Source: Blastomyces gilchristii SLH14081 (Eukaryota; Ascomycota; Eurotiomycetes; Onygenales; Ajellomycetaceae). From it: DNA of 64,000 bases. This document shows positions 35,701 to 47,877 of the stretch, piece by piece. Positions within the stretch are counted from its first letter, which is position 1; each line of letters opens with the position of its first letter. The stretch lies in the NCBI RefSeq assembly GCF_000003855.2, contig NW_003101676.1, positions 14,645 to 78,644 on the forward strand, given 5' to 3'. The position numbers and the translations under genes were made by a program. The notes beneath the pieces are model-generated. The model searched no databases and was not told the DNA's origin. It worked only from the letters and a program-made list of their open reading frames with translations.

Positions 35701-37372
35701 AATGTATTAGAAAGAGCATTGAGAGTCAATAAATTCAGCAAGTAATAAACCAGCTGAGTTGTTGATTCTTTGTATTTTTTATTTATTTTTATTTTTATTT
35801 TATTTTATTTCTCCTGCTCCTCTTTTCTCAAGTTATAAAATACTCAGGCACTGTTGAACAACAACTATAAATATGACAAGTAACGGCCGACATACTGTGT
35901 TCTGTATGGGGTTATGAGGTGGATTTCAGTAGCTCCATCATTGGCATCAACATATAACTGTCTAACGGACAAAGTTTCTATGAAGAAGCACTTCGTATGA
36001 GGACGGTAAGGATAAGCGCGCGAGATCTACTGTGATGTGATGTGAGGGCTTTCAGGTCTGAGTCGGTGGCATTAATATCTACCTGATAAAGCATCTAGCT
36101 TCCTGCCTTCCCCTCAACTGACCTCCGTCCATTACATCCATCGCTTGTCAACGGCATGGCATGTCAACCACAAAAGAGAGGTGTGTGGATACTGAACGGT
36201 GCCGCGTGGGGGGAATGATCGCGAACATATTCGTATTTTTCTTTCCATTCGAGATGGTGGATGGCATGGCTTGGATTTCAAACAATCTCACATACGGGGA
36301 GGATTTGTAGATTCAAGGCACTTTCGATGTGACGAAGGAGTCATGGCAGCTCTCTTTTTTTCTACTCTACTCGTGTTGCCATTTTGCTTCTGCTTATCCA
36401 GTTGGCCACATACAACATAGGATATCAAACTATGCTCACGGACGCAAGTACCCAGCCTGAGTAAATCCCCCATGTTTTATCCCACATTTTTTTCTAATCC
36501 TTACCGCAGGATGCAGGAAAATGCCCAAAAATATGAATAATGAGCAATTGGATGCAGGCAGAGTTCCGCTCCGGAAAGTCATCTAGAGATTCCGAAGCCT
36601 CCAATCCTGTTCCAAGTCTTACCTTTACCCCTACTCTTCATTAATGGGGCGATTAACCCCTCTCACTGCTCAGTAGTGATTCTAGTGAAGGTGTCTGACT
36701 GGCATTTGCAAAAGATACGCGAGGATGAAAAAGCACTACTACTCCGTACTTCTAGTTGAGGTTCATCTGCGTGGATCCTCAGGTCTCAGGCGGCATCAAA
36801 TCAGAAATATCCCGCAAACCCAAACCACCCGCTCATGTCTCTCCTCCCTCTGGACCGATCTAAGGGCAATCTAAGACCATAGCGCTCTTGTTCGGGAATT
36901 TTTGATTATAAAAAATACAATCTTATATAAGGTAGATATTTACCTGGCAGCACTTGTTTGAAACACAAGAGGGGAATTGATCTGTGGGTGATTCAACATA
37001 CCGCTCCCCTTCTCGTTTCATCACTATAACTAACATTTATCTACATTCTTCATTGAGAATCACAGAGATTCATAAACAGAAACAAGAGAATAAAAATGAA
37101 AAGAAAGAAAGAAAGAAAGAAAAAGCCACATCTACTCATCTATCTCATCCATATCAACAGTACCTTCTTCCTCATAGCTTCACTCCCCCATTTCTTTCAA
37201 ATACACGTCTCACCCCGTAAATGACAGAACCGCAATACGCCCGACGTCGTATCCGGAAGTATAAATGACGGGCGCCACGTAAAATATAAAGCCGCAGTGA
37301 CCAAGGCTAATTAATAATCTGCCACAATCTCCACTGCCACATCCATCGCCATTTCCCAGGCCAGGTTTCTTC
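32714..37372. other. Gene-poor region upstream of the kinase gene
   Basis: No spliced or unspliced gene can be supported. It holds a GAA run (32840-32865), a GA-rich tract (33330-33395), a CA microsatellite (33491-33512), a short tandem TCTGGTAYGR run (33845-33903), a 9-bp hairpin AATAGCCAA/TTGGCTATT (34778-34797), an AT-rich patch (34,870-35,060) and an ATTTT run (35,780-35,812). Part is likely promoter and 5' UTR of the kinase gene. Confidence 0.45.
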
Positions 37373-37585
37373 TGTTGGGGGTCCCGCGGTTGGTCGGCCC
37401 TTCTACCAGCAGGCGCTGGTGGTGATTGAGCTCTTTGCCCCAGTAGCCTACATCTTCGTGATGTATGGATGCTGCTGAACTAAGCCTTATTTTGTCTCAT
37501 CTGTCAGTGACATGATGAGAATGTAATTCCTGATAAAGACAAGTGACTATTTTCTTTCTCTTTCTTTCTTTTACAAATTCTAACT
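37373..37585 (+). repeat. LTR-like repeat, copy C (unmutated, probably a solo LTR)
   Basis: It starts TGTTGGGGGTCCCGCGGTTG and keeps gcaggcgctggtggtgattg where copies A and B have gcagtgtactgataat. So this is the intact version of the repeat decayed at 23211 and 24023. It ends near ttctaact, roughly the inverse of the TGTTRG start. No internal retrotransposon sequence lies next to it and no clear target duplication is seen. It lies in the gene-side compartment. Confidence 0.55.
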
Positions 37586-38538
37586 GGCTCAATTCAGCTG
37601 TGATGATGTAACCCCGTCATAGAATAGTTACATTGATATAGACAAAGTAACTACTGTGTACTAACTTACCGACCACCTGTGGACAAATATGAATGTGAAT
37701 GAAATGCATCACACTCATTTCTATGCTGCTGCAATGAAACGCTTATGATATGCTGTACGCAGACAGAGTCTTTTATCCCGCCTATATCACCAACTCAACC
37801 AACCAGGCCTAGGTTTACAGAAACTCAGGTAATACTCAGAAGTAAAGATGGGAGGAGAGAGGGAAAGAAAAGAAAATGAAACCCGCTCCCCTGACTTTTG
37901 AGATTTGAATAGAATAGAATAAATATCTAGCAAAATACATAAAAAATATAGCAATCAGTTCAACTCTCTATGCCAACGCTCTTCTCTGCTGCACCTGTGT
38001 GGTAAAACAACTCTGCAGTTTTGTTGCACCACTTAAGCAAGCAAGCAGCAATGACTAGCAACATATAAGCAATGTTGTTAACATACTGAGATGAGTGGTG
38101 ACAGGAACAGAAATGAAATTGGTTCGCCCATACAGAGTTTTTGCGTCTCATATTTTATTTTATTTTATTTTATCTCCTCCAGGTTTTTATTTATCTCATA
38201 TAGCCTTCTAGATATACCTATTGCAGCTAATACGGCTGCCAACAAAGGCCGAACGCAAATACAAATATATGCCGTTCGGGCTACCGGTAACTTAGTTGAG
38301 GCTTCCTTGTTAGAGATTTTGTTCCCCCGGAAAATATCTCGGGATAGACCATAATCAAAAATGAACAAAAAATATCTTCCTGCTGTTACTCTTTTCCGTT
38401 TTTTTTTTCTCTTGCTCTCTTTATATAATAGTTACTTCCTCTTCTTGCTTCTCACCGTGCTCTACAACCTCAGCCTTTTCTATACTGCTCTTACTACCTC
38501 TAACGCTTGTTCTCTCTCTCTCACTATCTCCCATCGAA

Positions 38539-38640
38539 GATGTCGTTAGCTGGAGCAGACCCCCTAGAACTAGCCACAGGGCGCATCCATGCTCTCAATT
38601 TTGCAGATACGGACAGCTGCATAACAATCCTCTACCTTAG
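38539..38640 (+). other. Exon-like start, possibly a truncated or short gene
   Basis: A long pyrimidine-rich tract (38,390-38,535), like a fungal promoter/5' UTR, leads to an ATG in good context (cgaagATG). The frame reads MSLAGADPLELATGRIHALN and on to ITILYLR, followed by a possible donor GTACAT at 38,641. No credible second exon is found: an acceptor near 38,738 gives only about a dozen more residues. It may be a gene cut off after its first exon, or chance. Confidence 0.25.
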
Positions 38641-40177
38641 GTACATTACATACCGTTCCTTATTATATTATTATAAATGATACCCACGCTCAACATACAC
38701 GGAGTCCTTTTTTCTTACATTGCTTTATGGATAGCTAGGGTCAACATGGTGGTTAGAAGGGGGAGTTGGATGTAGGTAGGTAATGTGTAGTTATCACTTC
38801 TCTTCTGCTGTTCCCTTAAATAGCCTCTTATCAGGGTGTTTCAGCCGGCCATTTGCTTCTGACCATCTCACTCCGGTCACTTTTTTATATTGTCTTTTAT
38901 TTTTTATTGCTCGCGAACATGGCGCTAGGGTATTGTCGTCTCGAGGCGGTTAATATTTAACTCGTTAACCCCCCCACCTAGGGAGAAAACCAAGTCCTCA
39001 CTCAACCTGAGCGACGCTCCCTGATTTCTAAACGGCGAAGTTTTTGATATGAAAAAGACAAGGCAGCCAATATAAACAACCCGTAATCATCAAAAGTGTG
39101 TGAATACTTCTGACTAGAAAATGAACATGCTGTTCTTCATCACTTGTGTATATCAAACTCAGTTTATGCAACCACTACTTGATGAGATTATTGATTCATC
39201 ATATCCTCCAGCTATTGATCTACACCACTTGAATGATCTCCTCTTAGATGCTTCATTCTCATGGAAACTAACTGTTCATGAAGTCTCAAGACACTAAAAT
39301 TGCTTGCATTTGTCCACACAGGTATGTATTTAATTTCATTCACCCACTCTTGCTCTTTTTCACATGTACTATTCATAAGCCAATTTTTTGACTTCATTAG
39401 ATGCTAAGCCTAACAAGGTCCTTGTCAACCACAGGACAGAAGACGTCCGCTCCCTCCACTAATGTCCAGTTGTTGGATATAAAAAGCACTGTTCCTGCCC
39501 CTTTGGCATGTGCAAAAAACAGCAATATGACTGGAGCGCTCTTTTTCTATTAAGAAATTGCAGGTGTGGAAACGTTGAATATTCTCTCATACTTATTCAT
39601 CAGTTTCTGCCATCAGGAAAGCAGAAACCTTTTCGCGCGGATTTCAGCGAACAAGGTGCCAGAAGACGACAGGGATTTTACCTTCAAGATCATGAAATTA
39701 CATCCGAGGGATAGATAGGCCTTTAGCTGAAGCACTGTTGAAGGATGAGTGGTTTCGTTCAGTGTTGAATAAGCTACTTACTGTTCTTGTATATTTATTT
39801 CGTGGTCCTACCTAGGAAACCTACGATATAGTCCAGGGGAAATGCAGCTGTAATATTCGTAGCTGAAGATGAAGAGGAAAGAAAGGGAACGGAAATGAGT
39901 TGGGGGGAGATGTCCCAGCATAAAAAGGCATGATTACCGCTGGGGGGACCCTGAACAAATAGTGAAGTGAGTGGTTCGGGAAAAGCGCTCCCTCCCATTT
40001 CTTTGCCTCGAAGAAAAGACACCATCCCCTTATCTCAGCAAGCTCAGACGCTTCTCCAGATATTCATTGCTGTTTTAACATTGGATTGATGATTATGTCA
40101 TGAGCTAACCTCAAATAAGCAATAAGCTAACCCAAATAGTAAAATCAGGTCATGTGAGTGATAATATCTTGCAAAGT

Positions 40178-40685
40178 GTCTGAGAAGAAATGGTTCCTGG
40201 TTATTAGCAACACAGGAATGATTTGCTCAGTACCCTGAGTATGGAAGAGAATTCCAACTCAACTTCATAGATTCATCATTTCTGTATCACCTTAGAACCT
40301 TAGAATAACAATGTTCTCGCGATGTATCTGATTTTTATATTCATATCTCAAGTTCTTAGGATAGAAGTATCACCTCAAAGTTGATCAGTGTGTTTTTGAA
40401 CACAGGAATTTTGATCCAATTTCTCATACAAAAAAAAGCTCTTAGAAATTCTGAGATCAAAAAATATGATCATTTTCAAGAGTATACATCTATCTTAAAT
40501 ATAGATTTTTTTGAAATATTAAAGAAATATTTCTATTCTTCTTCTCTTTAGCTATAAGCTAAGGTGATTTTCAAATCTCAAAGATATGTGGATATATAGT
40601 AATAGAAAGTCAAAGTTGAAGAATCTGAAAAATCCTTGTAAATCTCAGGAATCTTCATTGAAGATGGAACCATTTCTTCTCAGAC
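40178..40685. mobile_element. 508-bp AT-rich block bounded by perfect 20-bp inverted repeats
   Basis: GTCTGAGAAGAAATGGTTCC at 40178-40197 is exactly the reverse complement of 40666-40685. The interior is AT-rich and non-coding, unlike its surroundings, which suggests a MITE-like insertion. No clear target duplication is seen. An adjoining 15-bp inverted repeat (CTCAGACCCTCTGGC 40679-40693 with its complement 40785-40799) overlaps the right arm. Confidence 0.55.
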
Positions 40686-41708
40686 CCTCTGGCGAGGATT
40701 GCTCTGAGCACATGACTTGTATCAAAAGTAGGTTAGTGTCATGCCGGATTAGTTAATAATAATGCTGCAACCCGTTCAAACCGAGCCAGAGGGTCTGAGC
40801 CCGCTGAGATAAACCATCCCCATGTCTCGAGTCGAGACTCCTTGCGTTTGCAAGACGCACGCGGCTTTCAGCTTTCAGCGCCCTCACAAGGAAATTCTAT
40901 TACACATCCGAAGCAGGCGGGCATAGCTTAATTTATCATTGGTAAATACGGACTATGTCTCCTTTAAGAGTAGATCTCTTTATCATAGTAGTAATAATGC
41001 ATATTACAACGAAAATGGGAAACAACGTCAAAACCAACTCAAATTGATTAAATTGATTTAACGCTAAGCGAGAAAGGACGGGGGAGGGGGGAAAATAAAG
41101 AAGAAAAAAATTTCTCAAGCAAAAAACATGCCAGGCCCAGTAGCTTAAGTAGTTAATTAAAAATGAAACAAGAAAGCAGTTAAGCCACTCAAGCAAACCA
41201 TAACGGAGGTCGAAACATTAAACACAGTTTGAGCTTTCCATTTCGCGTGCTAGTTATTGCTAGTAGTGCTAGATTGCCGGTAGGGTACGTCCAGTAGTTT
41301 GAGAGAGCATGAAGCAGAAATGAAGGAGAAATACAACAGAAATAACAGCAGGAAGAATAGCTGATAGGATTTGATGTTTGCTTAAATTATTTGAGAGCCA
41401 AGGTGTGTTGGGGGGTGAGGGTTGAATGAAGCGGGTAGCGAGAGATTTCATATCTGAGGGAGTAAAGGGAAGTAGAAGGGACAGGGGGAAAGGGGGAACA
41501 TGAGGTTGAGTGGGGTCATTCATTGGACGGATGGACGAAGGGATGGATGTGTGGATGAGAAATTTTTAAGTACAAGCGAATGGTAACGTGGAGGAGGGTG
41601 TCACGAGATGAATTAAGTTACGAAGTTAAATAGGTACTGGTGGATAGATAGGGGGCATGCTCCATGGTGAGCGCAGAAGGGAAGGAAAGGACCACAATTT
41701 TTTTCCCT

Positions 41709-43595
41709 TCAATTATCGTCACCCTCGTCAGGTTGCTCGAATAGGAAATTTGCTGCTAGTTCCTCGTTCTTGTCACAGGCGAAGTAGGCTTGGATAACGG
41801 AGTCGCGAGGGAATCCTAGACGGCAGAGCTACAAAGACAAAGCAAAAAGGATGCGTGTTAGTTTAATGTGTTTATTTGGAGAACCAATGAATTGAACGAA
41901 ATCAAGGGAAGAGTGAAGCGTCATCCATACCCTTTCAATTGCATCTCTTTCCTCCTCCGTCACAGTGATCTGATGCGTGCCTGGCGGTAACTGTGCATCA
42001 TCATCGATATCTTCGCTGAGTAACTGGAGAAACTGATCCTGGTTCTGCCCAATGAGTTGCGCGAGTTGTGGGTTACCAGCGCCAACTTGTTGCAGGATTG
42101 GCTCGAGCATCTGCGGCTGTTGCTGCACGAGCTGTCGTAGCTGTTGGAAATGGGGGTTGTTCCGTAGGAAATCTAAGTTGCCAAGACTTCCTCCTTGCCC
42201 TTCGGCTGCTGCAGCTAGTCCCTGTCCTGCAGCTCGAGCGCCGCGCCCGGTTGCACCCGCTTGGGGCGTGCCAGCTTGTGCTGCAGCCTCGAAAAGGTTG
42301 ACGTGCTCATCGCCTTCAGTGGCTGCTGCTGCTGGCGCTGCGCCGCCGGTAGGAGCCGTTGTCGCTGGCGGCGCAGGGGCGGCTTCTCGTTGCTCAGCCT
42401 GAGAGGTTTCTGGGATGCCCTTGAGAGGGTCAGCGGATCGTTACGAAGACAAGGAATTACCCAAGGGCTTACATTTAGGAGATACTCGATGGCTCGATCT
42501 GGGTTAAAAAACGCAGCTCTCATAGCTCGATCTATGTCACTTCTTGGGAATCCCATAGACTCCATCTGTGCGATTACTTGTTCACCCTGAGGGCCCATAA
42601 GAAGAGCTGACGGGTCGTTGAACGTAGCGGCACCACCCACAGCTGGGGCAGCAGCTGGAGCTGCAGGCGACGGCGTAGCGGGGGCATCTGAAGTGGTTGG
42701 ATTGGAGCGGGGGGCGGGAGCTGTAGGGGTTGAAGCGGCGACGGGAGCGGGAGTCGAAGGAGCCTGAGAAGATGCGGCTGCTGACGTTGAGGGGGCTGGT
42801 TTAGGCTGCACCCAAAAGTAAAGCGAAGACGTTAGTAAACCGAACATGGCGAAATTTTCAGATAAAGGTGAAGAAGTAAATACCTTTGAGACCATGCACA
42901 CTATGAAGCCTTTCTCCTCGATGTTATATGATTCAATAGTATTTGCATCTTGTAGAATTTTGCCTGCGAAGAAAAGTCAATATTATGAACTATGCAAAGA
43001 AAAAAATAAAAAAATAAAAAATAAAAAAATAGATGAGCCCTCCTCATATCACATCATTCTGCCCCACTTCCCAACAGCTATCAAATACCAGTGAAAGTAC
43101 AACTGCGGGAAAAGTCTAGAACCAGAGAGGAAGCAGATGAAACATCGGGAAAAATATCAACGATAAATAGGAAAGAAAAATGAGATGACGAACCCGAATA
43201 GATAAGTTTCTGTTGCGCGACATCCCAGCCCTTCTCTTGGGAAATCTTCTCCTTGACCTGGCCAACCTGTTGGATAGATAAGGTATTAGCAGGGCTGCCT
43301 GCGTCAAAACGTCATGATGGCAACCAGTCATGACGGGGGAAACTTGGTACAAGCGTATATATCTTCTTGTATATATAGATATATTTTTCTATGGACATAT
43401 ACGAAATGAGGGGCAGGCGTACCGTCTCCGAAGGTTCGGCCTCGATCACGAACTTCTGCTGCTTCAAATCCTACCAAAATGAAAAAAAAATATCATCAGT
43501 ATATAAACTTCGAAGAAAAGAGCTGTGTTTATCCTAATCAGGGGAGCGAGAACGGTGGGAAACGGGTATGAACATACTCTAAACGTCAACTTCAT
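41709..43595 (-). CDS. rad23: UV excision repair protein Rad23
   Basis: Rad23 (386 residues) links nucleotide excision repair (with Rad4/XPC) to the proteasome by carrying ubiquitylated proteins. Seven in-frame exons: 43595-43578, 43470-43423, 43266-43194, 42963-42884, 42805-42473, 42419-41931 and 41828-41709. The ubiquitin-like domain covers about 1-75 ([38 protein letters not shown]). Then come an Ala/Pro/Ser/Thr-rich linker, UBA1 at about 146-184 ([15 protein letters not shown]), the XPC-binding/STI1-type domain at about 266-321 ([36 protein letters not shown]), and UBA2 at about 336-379 ([20 protein letters not shown]). It ends EQPDEGDDN. The first coding exon is just 18 nt. Domain order and length are typical; the gene looks intact. 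Confidence 0.95.
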
Positions 43596-44533
43596 CTTGC
43601 GCCACCGACGAGGTTCAACTGGGGGGCAGTTGATGAGAGAGGGGAAATGATATGAATAAAGCAGGTGGGTAGAAGAAGACTGGAGAGATAAAGCGGGACG
43701 GGTTATAAGCTATGAGGACGATGGAGAGCAGCTGGGCGTAGGAGGTGGCAAGGAACTGGTGGGGGGATGGAGGGGAAGAAGCAACGCGAAGAAGTCAGGA
43801 GGAAGTCAGGATGTCAGGATGTCAGGATGAGCTGGATGCGGATAAGTTGGCTGGAGCGGTTGCGTCTGCTGGGGCTTGCAAAGGCCTGCCTTCTGCTTGC
43901 TGGCTTGGCGATTGGCTGACGTAAGCATGTCACCACGTGATTGCGGCTGAATTATGCCAAGCTTTTGTACCTTGGTTGTCGATCTGGGGGTTGTACAGCA
44001 TATCATATCTATAGGCATAATTTCATTGTGATAGGCATGCAGGCATGCTGCTGTTTCTGAAACAATGATCACTGATGAGTGCATGCAATGTTAAAGGGGA
44101 GAAGGGCTCTATAGTGTTAAACTAGTATATGTCAAAGACTGGTTAATGGAGTGGAAGGAAGAAGCAAAGAGAAGAAAGTGTACGTATTATTTTTATTTCC
44201 ATCAAAGTATGTACGTAAATGGATGGCGTAATTCAATATACTTTGCACTGTTAAAATTATGAAGCGCCAACGCTTCCATGCCGTCCAAATGCAAAAATCA
44301 TCTCTATATAGAGAATTAACCTTTCTAATGTTCCGATTTCTTGTTGCGCCTCTTTCTCTTTGTCCCTCAATTTCTCGCAAAAAGGGCATAAAATAACGCG
44401 GGTGGGTAAGGGAACAATGTGGGTTTATAACAGATAAAACCCTGGTATAGGTGAATAGAGAAAAGTGATCGCGACATTAGAAATATTAAAGGAGAAGTGA
44501 TTCCGATATCCCGAGGAAGAGACAAAAAAAGAA
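43596..44533. other. Intergenic region, rad23 promoter and DUF3431 3' flank
   Basis: No gene is supported. Short direct repeats gtcaggatgtcaggatg occur at 43,797-43,828. Confidence 0.5.
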
Positions 44534-45696
44534 TTATGAGACAGGTTCAAATACTGTTTTGAGCTCCCGGGGCCCTGGTGGTCCGCATTTCCCGTAGAGC
44601 TCGCAGAGGCATTGCGATTCGGATATGCAGCTGCTTGAAACAAACAATGTTTAGTTAAGTCAAAAGCCGTTGTGTTGAACCAAGCAAAAAAACCCAAAAT
44701 ATATAAACCCTCTAGGCGAAAGGGTAAAGGAAGCAGACAAGAAATCTAACTCACTATACTGGCGGCTGACCAAAAATCACATGCCATAGCTTCTCGAACA
44801 CCCACCCGACATCATAATCATTCATCGGCCGAGACCCTGACAATACCCACGATCTCATCCGCTCGTAATCACTCAGCGGCCTCTGCAAAATTCGTTCTCG
44901 CGTCACCACAAACTGCGCACAGCACACTGAACCAATTACGTGCGGTACCTCCTTCACATCATCTATCTCGAACAAATGTGCATAGATATTGGCAAAGCGT
45001 GAGCGGGTGTCGTTCAGCTCTACCTCTACCAAGCTCGGGTTATGCGGGAGGACGCTGGAGGGCTCGCAACCTGGGCTGTTCCGGCAGCGCAGGTTTACGT
45101 ACCCTCTCTCGCGAACGGTCTCGAGGCGCAGCCGGCGGAGAACGTGGTCGTTATAGTAGCCGATATCTTGGTTGTGCCATTGTCTATTGTTGGCGTGCAC
45201 GAAAGCAACGATATCTGGGAGGCTGTGGTAGTGGTCAATTATAAAGGTGAGGTAGGGCATGGATTCGCGGCCGCGGTTGGGCACGCGCAGGCCATAGCCT
45301 GGTTCGTCGTCGACGCTGTAGACAAACGGAGTCCATCTGTTTTTGTTATATTTTAAGTCAGAAGCCGGAGGCATGTAATTTACCAAGGGAGATGCAGGCT
45401 ATGCATGTTTCTTATTCGATTTTTGGAGGGTCATCTAGGGGAACATGCTAAGATACTAACTCTGGGAACATCGAATATGCCCAATTCGCATTCTCCCCCT
45501 TCGTTTTGCCCATCACAATGGCCAGTGGAACACCAAAGGAGTCTGGTATTACAAGATTCGTTGGTGGCGGAACTGAAATGCGAAATCTCAAGATGATGTA
45601 GTGTGTCATAGTGAGGAAAGTGCATAATAGCAGCGCGCACGCCAGCGGCTTGAGCTTGCGGTGCCTAGCCGCCGGCCGACGAAAACTGACAAACAT
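44534..45696 (-). CDS. DUF3431 family membrane protein
   Basis: Fungal DUF3431 protein (326 residues); the family resembles glycosyltransferase-like secretory-pathway proteins, but its reaction is not established. Three exons: 45696-45457, 45398-44755 and 44630-44534. A signal anchor follows a basic N-terminus (FRRPAARHRKLK, then a hydrophobic stretch at about 18-36), so a type II topology is likely. The family hallmark YLTFIIDHYHSLPDIVAFVH lies at about 129-148, followed by HANNRQWHNQD. The YVNLRC and SPGCEPS Cys region and FVVTRERI follow. Exon 3 supplies the Cys-rich end CLCELYGKC. An in-frame TAG right after exon 2 would give a slightly shorter protein if intron 2 were not removed. The GTGAGT donor and the conserved tail argue for splicing. 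Confidence 0.85.
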
Positions 45697-47877
45697 CTCT
45701 GGTGGTGTCGGGCCTGGCGGGGGCGGAAATGCTTTCGCAATCGGGCGGCTGCCCAGGAATCCAGGAATGACAAGGGCCAGAATAAATCAATTCATGCGAA
45801 AATTGGAGCTGTTAGATTTGGGGGGGAGGGGGGGAATGACATGATGAAGCACACCGGCCCCCTTAATTCCTTACAAGGCGAATACAAGGAGTGTCGATAG
45901 CAGAGTAAAGTTGTAGGCAGAGAGCGAGACACAGAGAGCCTGGAGATGGGAGTGGTATCGGCTGGATCGTGGAAAAAGAAAGTGACAGCGCCCCGACAGG
46001 GGGAAGATTTCATTCTTGCCTGTCCATTTTTTTCGAGCTTGAGGTTGTCCGATATCAAGCTAAGGAATAAGTCACCGATCGAGGCATGCGCGCTAGCATT
46101 TTAGAATTAGAAAGCGTTGGACGAGAAGCACTTGGCTAAAAACGAGTCGAAAGGCTCAAGAAATGAGTCCAGATGAACAGAATTATTATTATTGGGCCAT
46201 CCTCTGGCTTTCGGGCTTTCTTTCTAGTCGGGGACGCTAGGCGACATCAATTTGGGAGCCGACGCGGGCATTGGTGTCATGCTGGTTTGGTGCAGGTTAG
46301 CACAGGTGGTTGAATTGGGCATCTTCTCCTACGCTGGTTGTCTCGCCGTGCTTCGGCTTCCTTGCTCTGCCTGGTAAAGAGAGGAGACATGTAAAGAGGA
46401 CGATGAGGCGGCAACAGCAGCCTCACGCAAGCCTTTCAGGTACGGTACGGACAGCTCTATAACTTCCTCACAAATTGCTTGGAGCTTCGGAGAACGGGAG
46501 ACATGACTAGAGCCTTAGTAGCCGCCAATTTCTTGATCGAGCTTAGCTGGTGGACATGGGTGGACGCTTAGCTTCATTAGATTGGTTAATTATCCTCCTC
46601 GTAAAGTGCAAATCGAAGCCTCCAAGTGACCTTCCAGAGATGGGTAAACAGAGTTCACTAGATCCACATCTGGTCTCCTTTCACGAATAATAATAGCTTG
46701 TGACTCCCAGAAGACACCTTTATTAGCGTTGGACGTTTTGTGACTTCCCATTGTATGTAATCGATCGAACGTGGACTTTATTGATGTTGCCAAAAGACCG
46801 ATGCCGCGCTTGACCTGCTTGGTATAAATTCAATTTTGAGGGCTGATCGTCGGCTTCTTGTATCTATTATTAGGTGCGATTTATGCATGGCTGACAGGTC
46901 CCAGCCGATGAGCTGGGACTTTTGGGGCCTGGTGAACGCCCATGCATGAAGAGAATAATTGAATCATGGTTGGTGAACATCTCAGCCAGTGGAGCCCATC
47001 TCGGCGTGATTCAAGAGAGTAGGTGCCTGGAATCACCACTTCACCAGAGCACAGCTAGGAGATCGTATTTCTCGAAATCAATGAGACTATGGTTCCCAGG
47101 CATACTTTTCGTGCTCTCAATTGGGAGGTAAACCAGAGCATCAGACCCGGTTCCACAATCTGTACCGGGACCCGTCATCAATATCTTCCCTTGTGCTCAA
47201 TCGAACTGCTGTGAGGACTCAATCGAACTGAGAATTCGAGACAGGAAAAAGAGTCCTTCCGCCGAGATTCAGCATGACCAGGAGAGTGTTGGTAAAATGT
47301 TGAAGGTCCACTGTTTGGTCCACGGTTATTGTATAGTGCCAGAGAGCTGAAGTTTAGAGTTCCCGATAATGATTTCGCTAGTGCATTGGCAGGCCAAAGA
47401 TGTTGGGTATTGCTAGCACTCCGCATCTCCAATCCCCCTCCGGGGAACCGCTCGAGGTAAAGAGTTTGTCTGAGTCCTAGGAGCTGATGTCGAAGGGGGA
47501 TCCTGAATCCAAGTCAGATCCGCACGTCACGTGTGACAATCCGGCCGGACATCTCAGTAATTCCGGCAGGGACAGCTTGGGTGCCCTGAGTCAATATAGT
47601 AAGCGTTTATATACAAGTCCGGATATCAGTATCTAAAGTAAAGTACCTAAGACTCGATTGGAAGTTTGGAAATCTGGTCAACTCATGGTTTGCTTGTATC
47701 GTAAGATGGAAATGAGCTATAGAGAAGGCATGCATCTATCTATCTGACATTGGCAACACCTTCGAAATTCCAGGCCACACATATATATACAAACGCCGCG
47801 AATCAAAAACTACATCCTTGAATTTAAAAGGCATGTGAGCAGAAACCACCACATGAGCCAGATATATCAACTCTTCC
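45697..47877. other. Intergenic region
   Basis: There are short frames only, none with coding features. It contains a nested stem structure at 46883-46947 (listed separately) and AT-neutral single-copy sequence. The left end is the promoter side of the DUF3431 gene, the right end the 3' flank of cwc24. Confidence 0.5.
46883..46947. other. Nested inverted repeat, possible structured RNA or cruciform
   Basis: The outer arms ATGCATGG (46883-46890) and CCATGCAT (46940-46947) enclose a perfect 8-bp inner hairpin GTCCCAGC (46898-46905) / GCTGGGAC (46912-46919) with the 6-base loop CGATGA. The inner stem can be lengthened by a G-T and an A-T pair. There is no tRNA or known RNA signature. It could be a small RNA, a transposon footprint or chance. 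Confidence 0.35.

Larger units (their letters stand above)
37586..41708. other. Gene-poor region with relics, downstream of rad23
   Basis: No convincing complete gene. It holds an ATTTT microsatellite (38149-38173), an exon-like start at 38539, a lower-GC segment (39,060-39,400) that may be transposon relic, the inverted-repeat AT block (40178-40685), a second inverted repeat (40679-40799) and a near-palindrome GTCTCGA-G-TCGAGAC at about 40,825-40,840. The last few hundred bases are the 3' flank of rad23. Confidence 0.45.

Noticed and set aside
42052..42402. Plus-strand ORF of 116 residues rich in Cys and Ala
   Set aside because: It is a shadow of the GC-rich linker exon of rad23 on the opposite strand.
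47170..47235. Repeated tcaatcgaactg words as a regulatory array
   Set aside because: Only two copies about 35 bases apart; not enough to support a site.
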